Source of the DNA: an uncultured Gammaproteobacteria bacterium
GTDB taxonomy: Bacteria; Pseudomonadota; Gammaproteobacteria; Pseudomonadales; Pseudohongiellaceae
Length of the DNA: 6,290 nt
Reading direction: 5' to 3'
NCBI GenBank assembly: GCA_903889815.1
Contig: CAISYX010000289.1
Span: 1-6,290, forward strand
Part shown: in pieces, positions 6,261-6,290 of the stretch
How positions within the stretch are numbered: position 1 is the stretch's first letter
How the letters are laid out: the number at the start of each line of letters is the position of its first letter
Translations under genes and position numbers: made by a program
The notes under the pieces: generated by a model
Seen by the model: the letters and a program-made list of their open reading frames with translations, nothing else
Databases searched by the model: none
Told to the model about the DNA's origin: nothing

Positions 6261-6290
6261 GCACGAGCCCTTGTGTCAGGTTTGGTTTTA

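Overview
The window is a single block of seven genes, all on the minus strand, with no unrelated gene inside it. Moderately high GC, three lipoprotein-type signal sequences, a four-helix MotA/TolQ/ExbB-type channel protein and a secreted M48 protease point to a Gram-negative bacterium. Gammaproteobacteria is my best guess, based on the look of the proteins; the sequence has no taxonomic marker.

Layout in the direction of transcription, from the right end to the left: (1) 6260-5445, a four-helix proton-channel protein of the MotA/TolQ/ExbB superfamily; (2) 5448-4048, a divergent Hsp70/actin-fold-like protein with a possible FHA-like C-terminal segment; (3) 4055-2964 and (4) 2964-1954, two paralogous proteins with one N-terminal membrane helix carrying a conserved Asp, then a coiled coil and a von Willebrand factor A (VWA) domain; (5) 1918-1262 and (6) 1242-574, two different predicted lipoproteins; (7) 551 to beyond position 1, an M48 zinc metalloprotease with a lipoprotein-like signal, cut by the window edge. 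The first four genes overlap (4 bp ATGA, 8 bp, 1 bp TAATG) and the last three are separated by 35, 19 and 22 bp, so all seven look like one operon. The promoter is not visible and probably lies to the right of the window. I saw no terminator, RNA gene, repeat array, CRISPR or mobile element.

Working model (inference): gene 1 is the A subunit of an ion-driven motor. Its two channel threonines are 33 residues apart, as recalled for ExbB and TolQ. Genes 3 and 4 are B subunits related to MotB/ExbD/TolR, with the usual peptidoglycan- or partner-binding domain replaced by a periplasmic coiled coil plus VWA domain. The two lipoproteins and the M48 protease would act on the envelope side, and the Hsp70-like protein in the cytoplasm. 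This combination matches none of the named systems I know (Tol-Pal, Exb-TonB, Mot, Zorya, Bat), so the whole operon is the candidate for an undescribed system.
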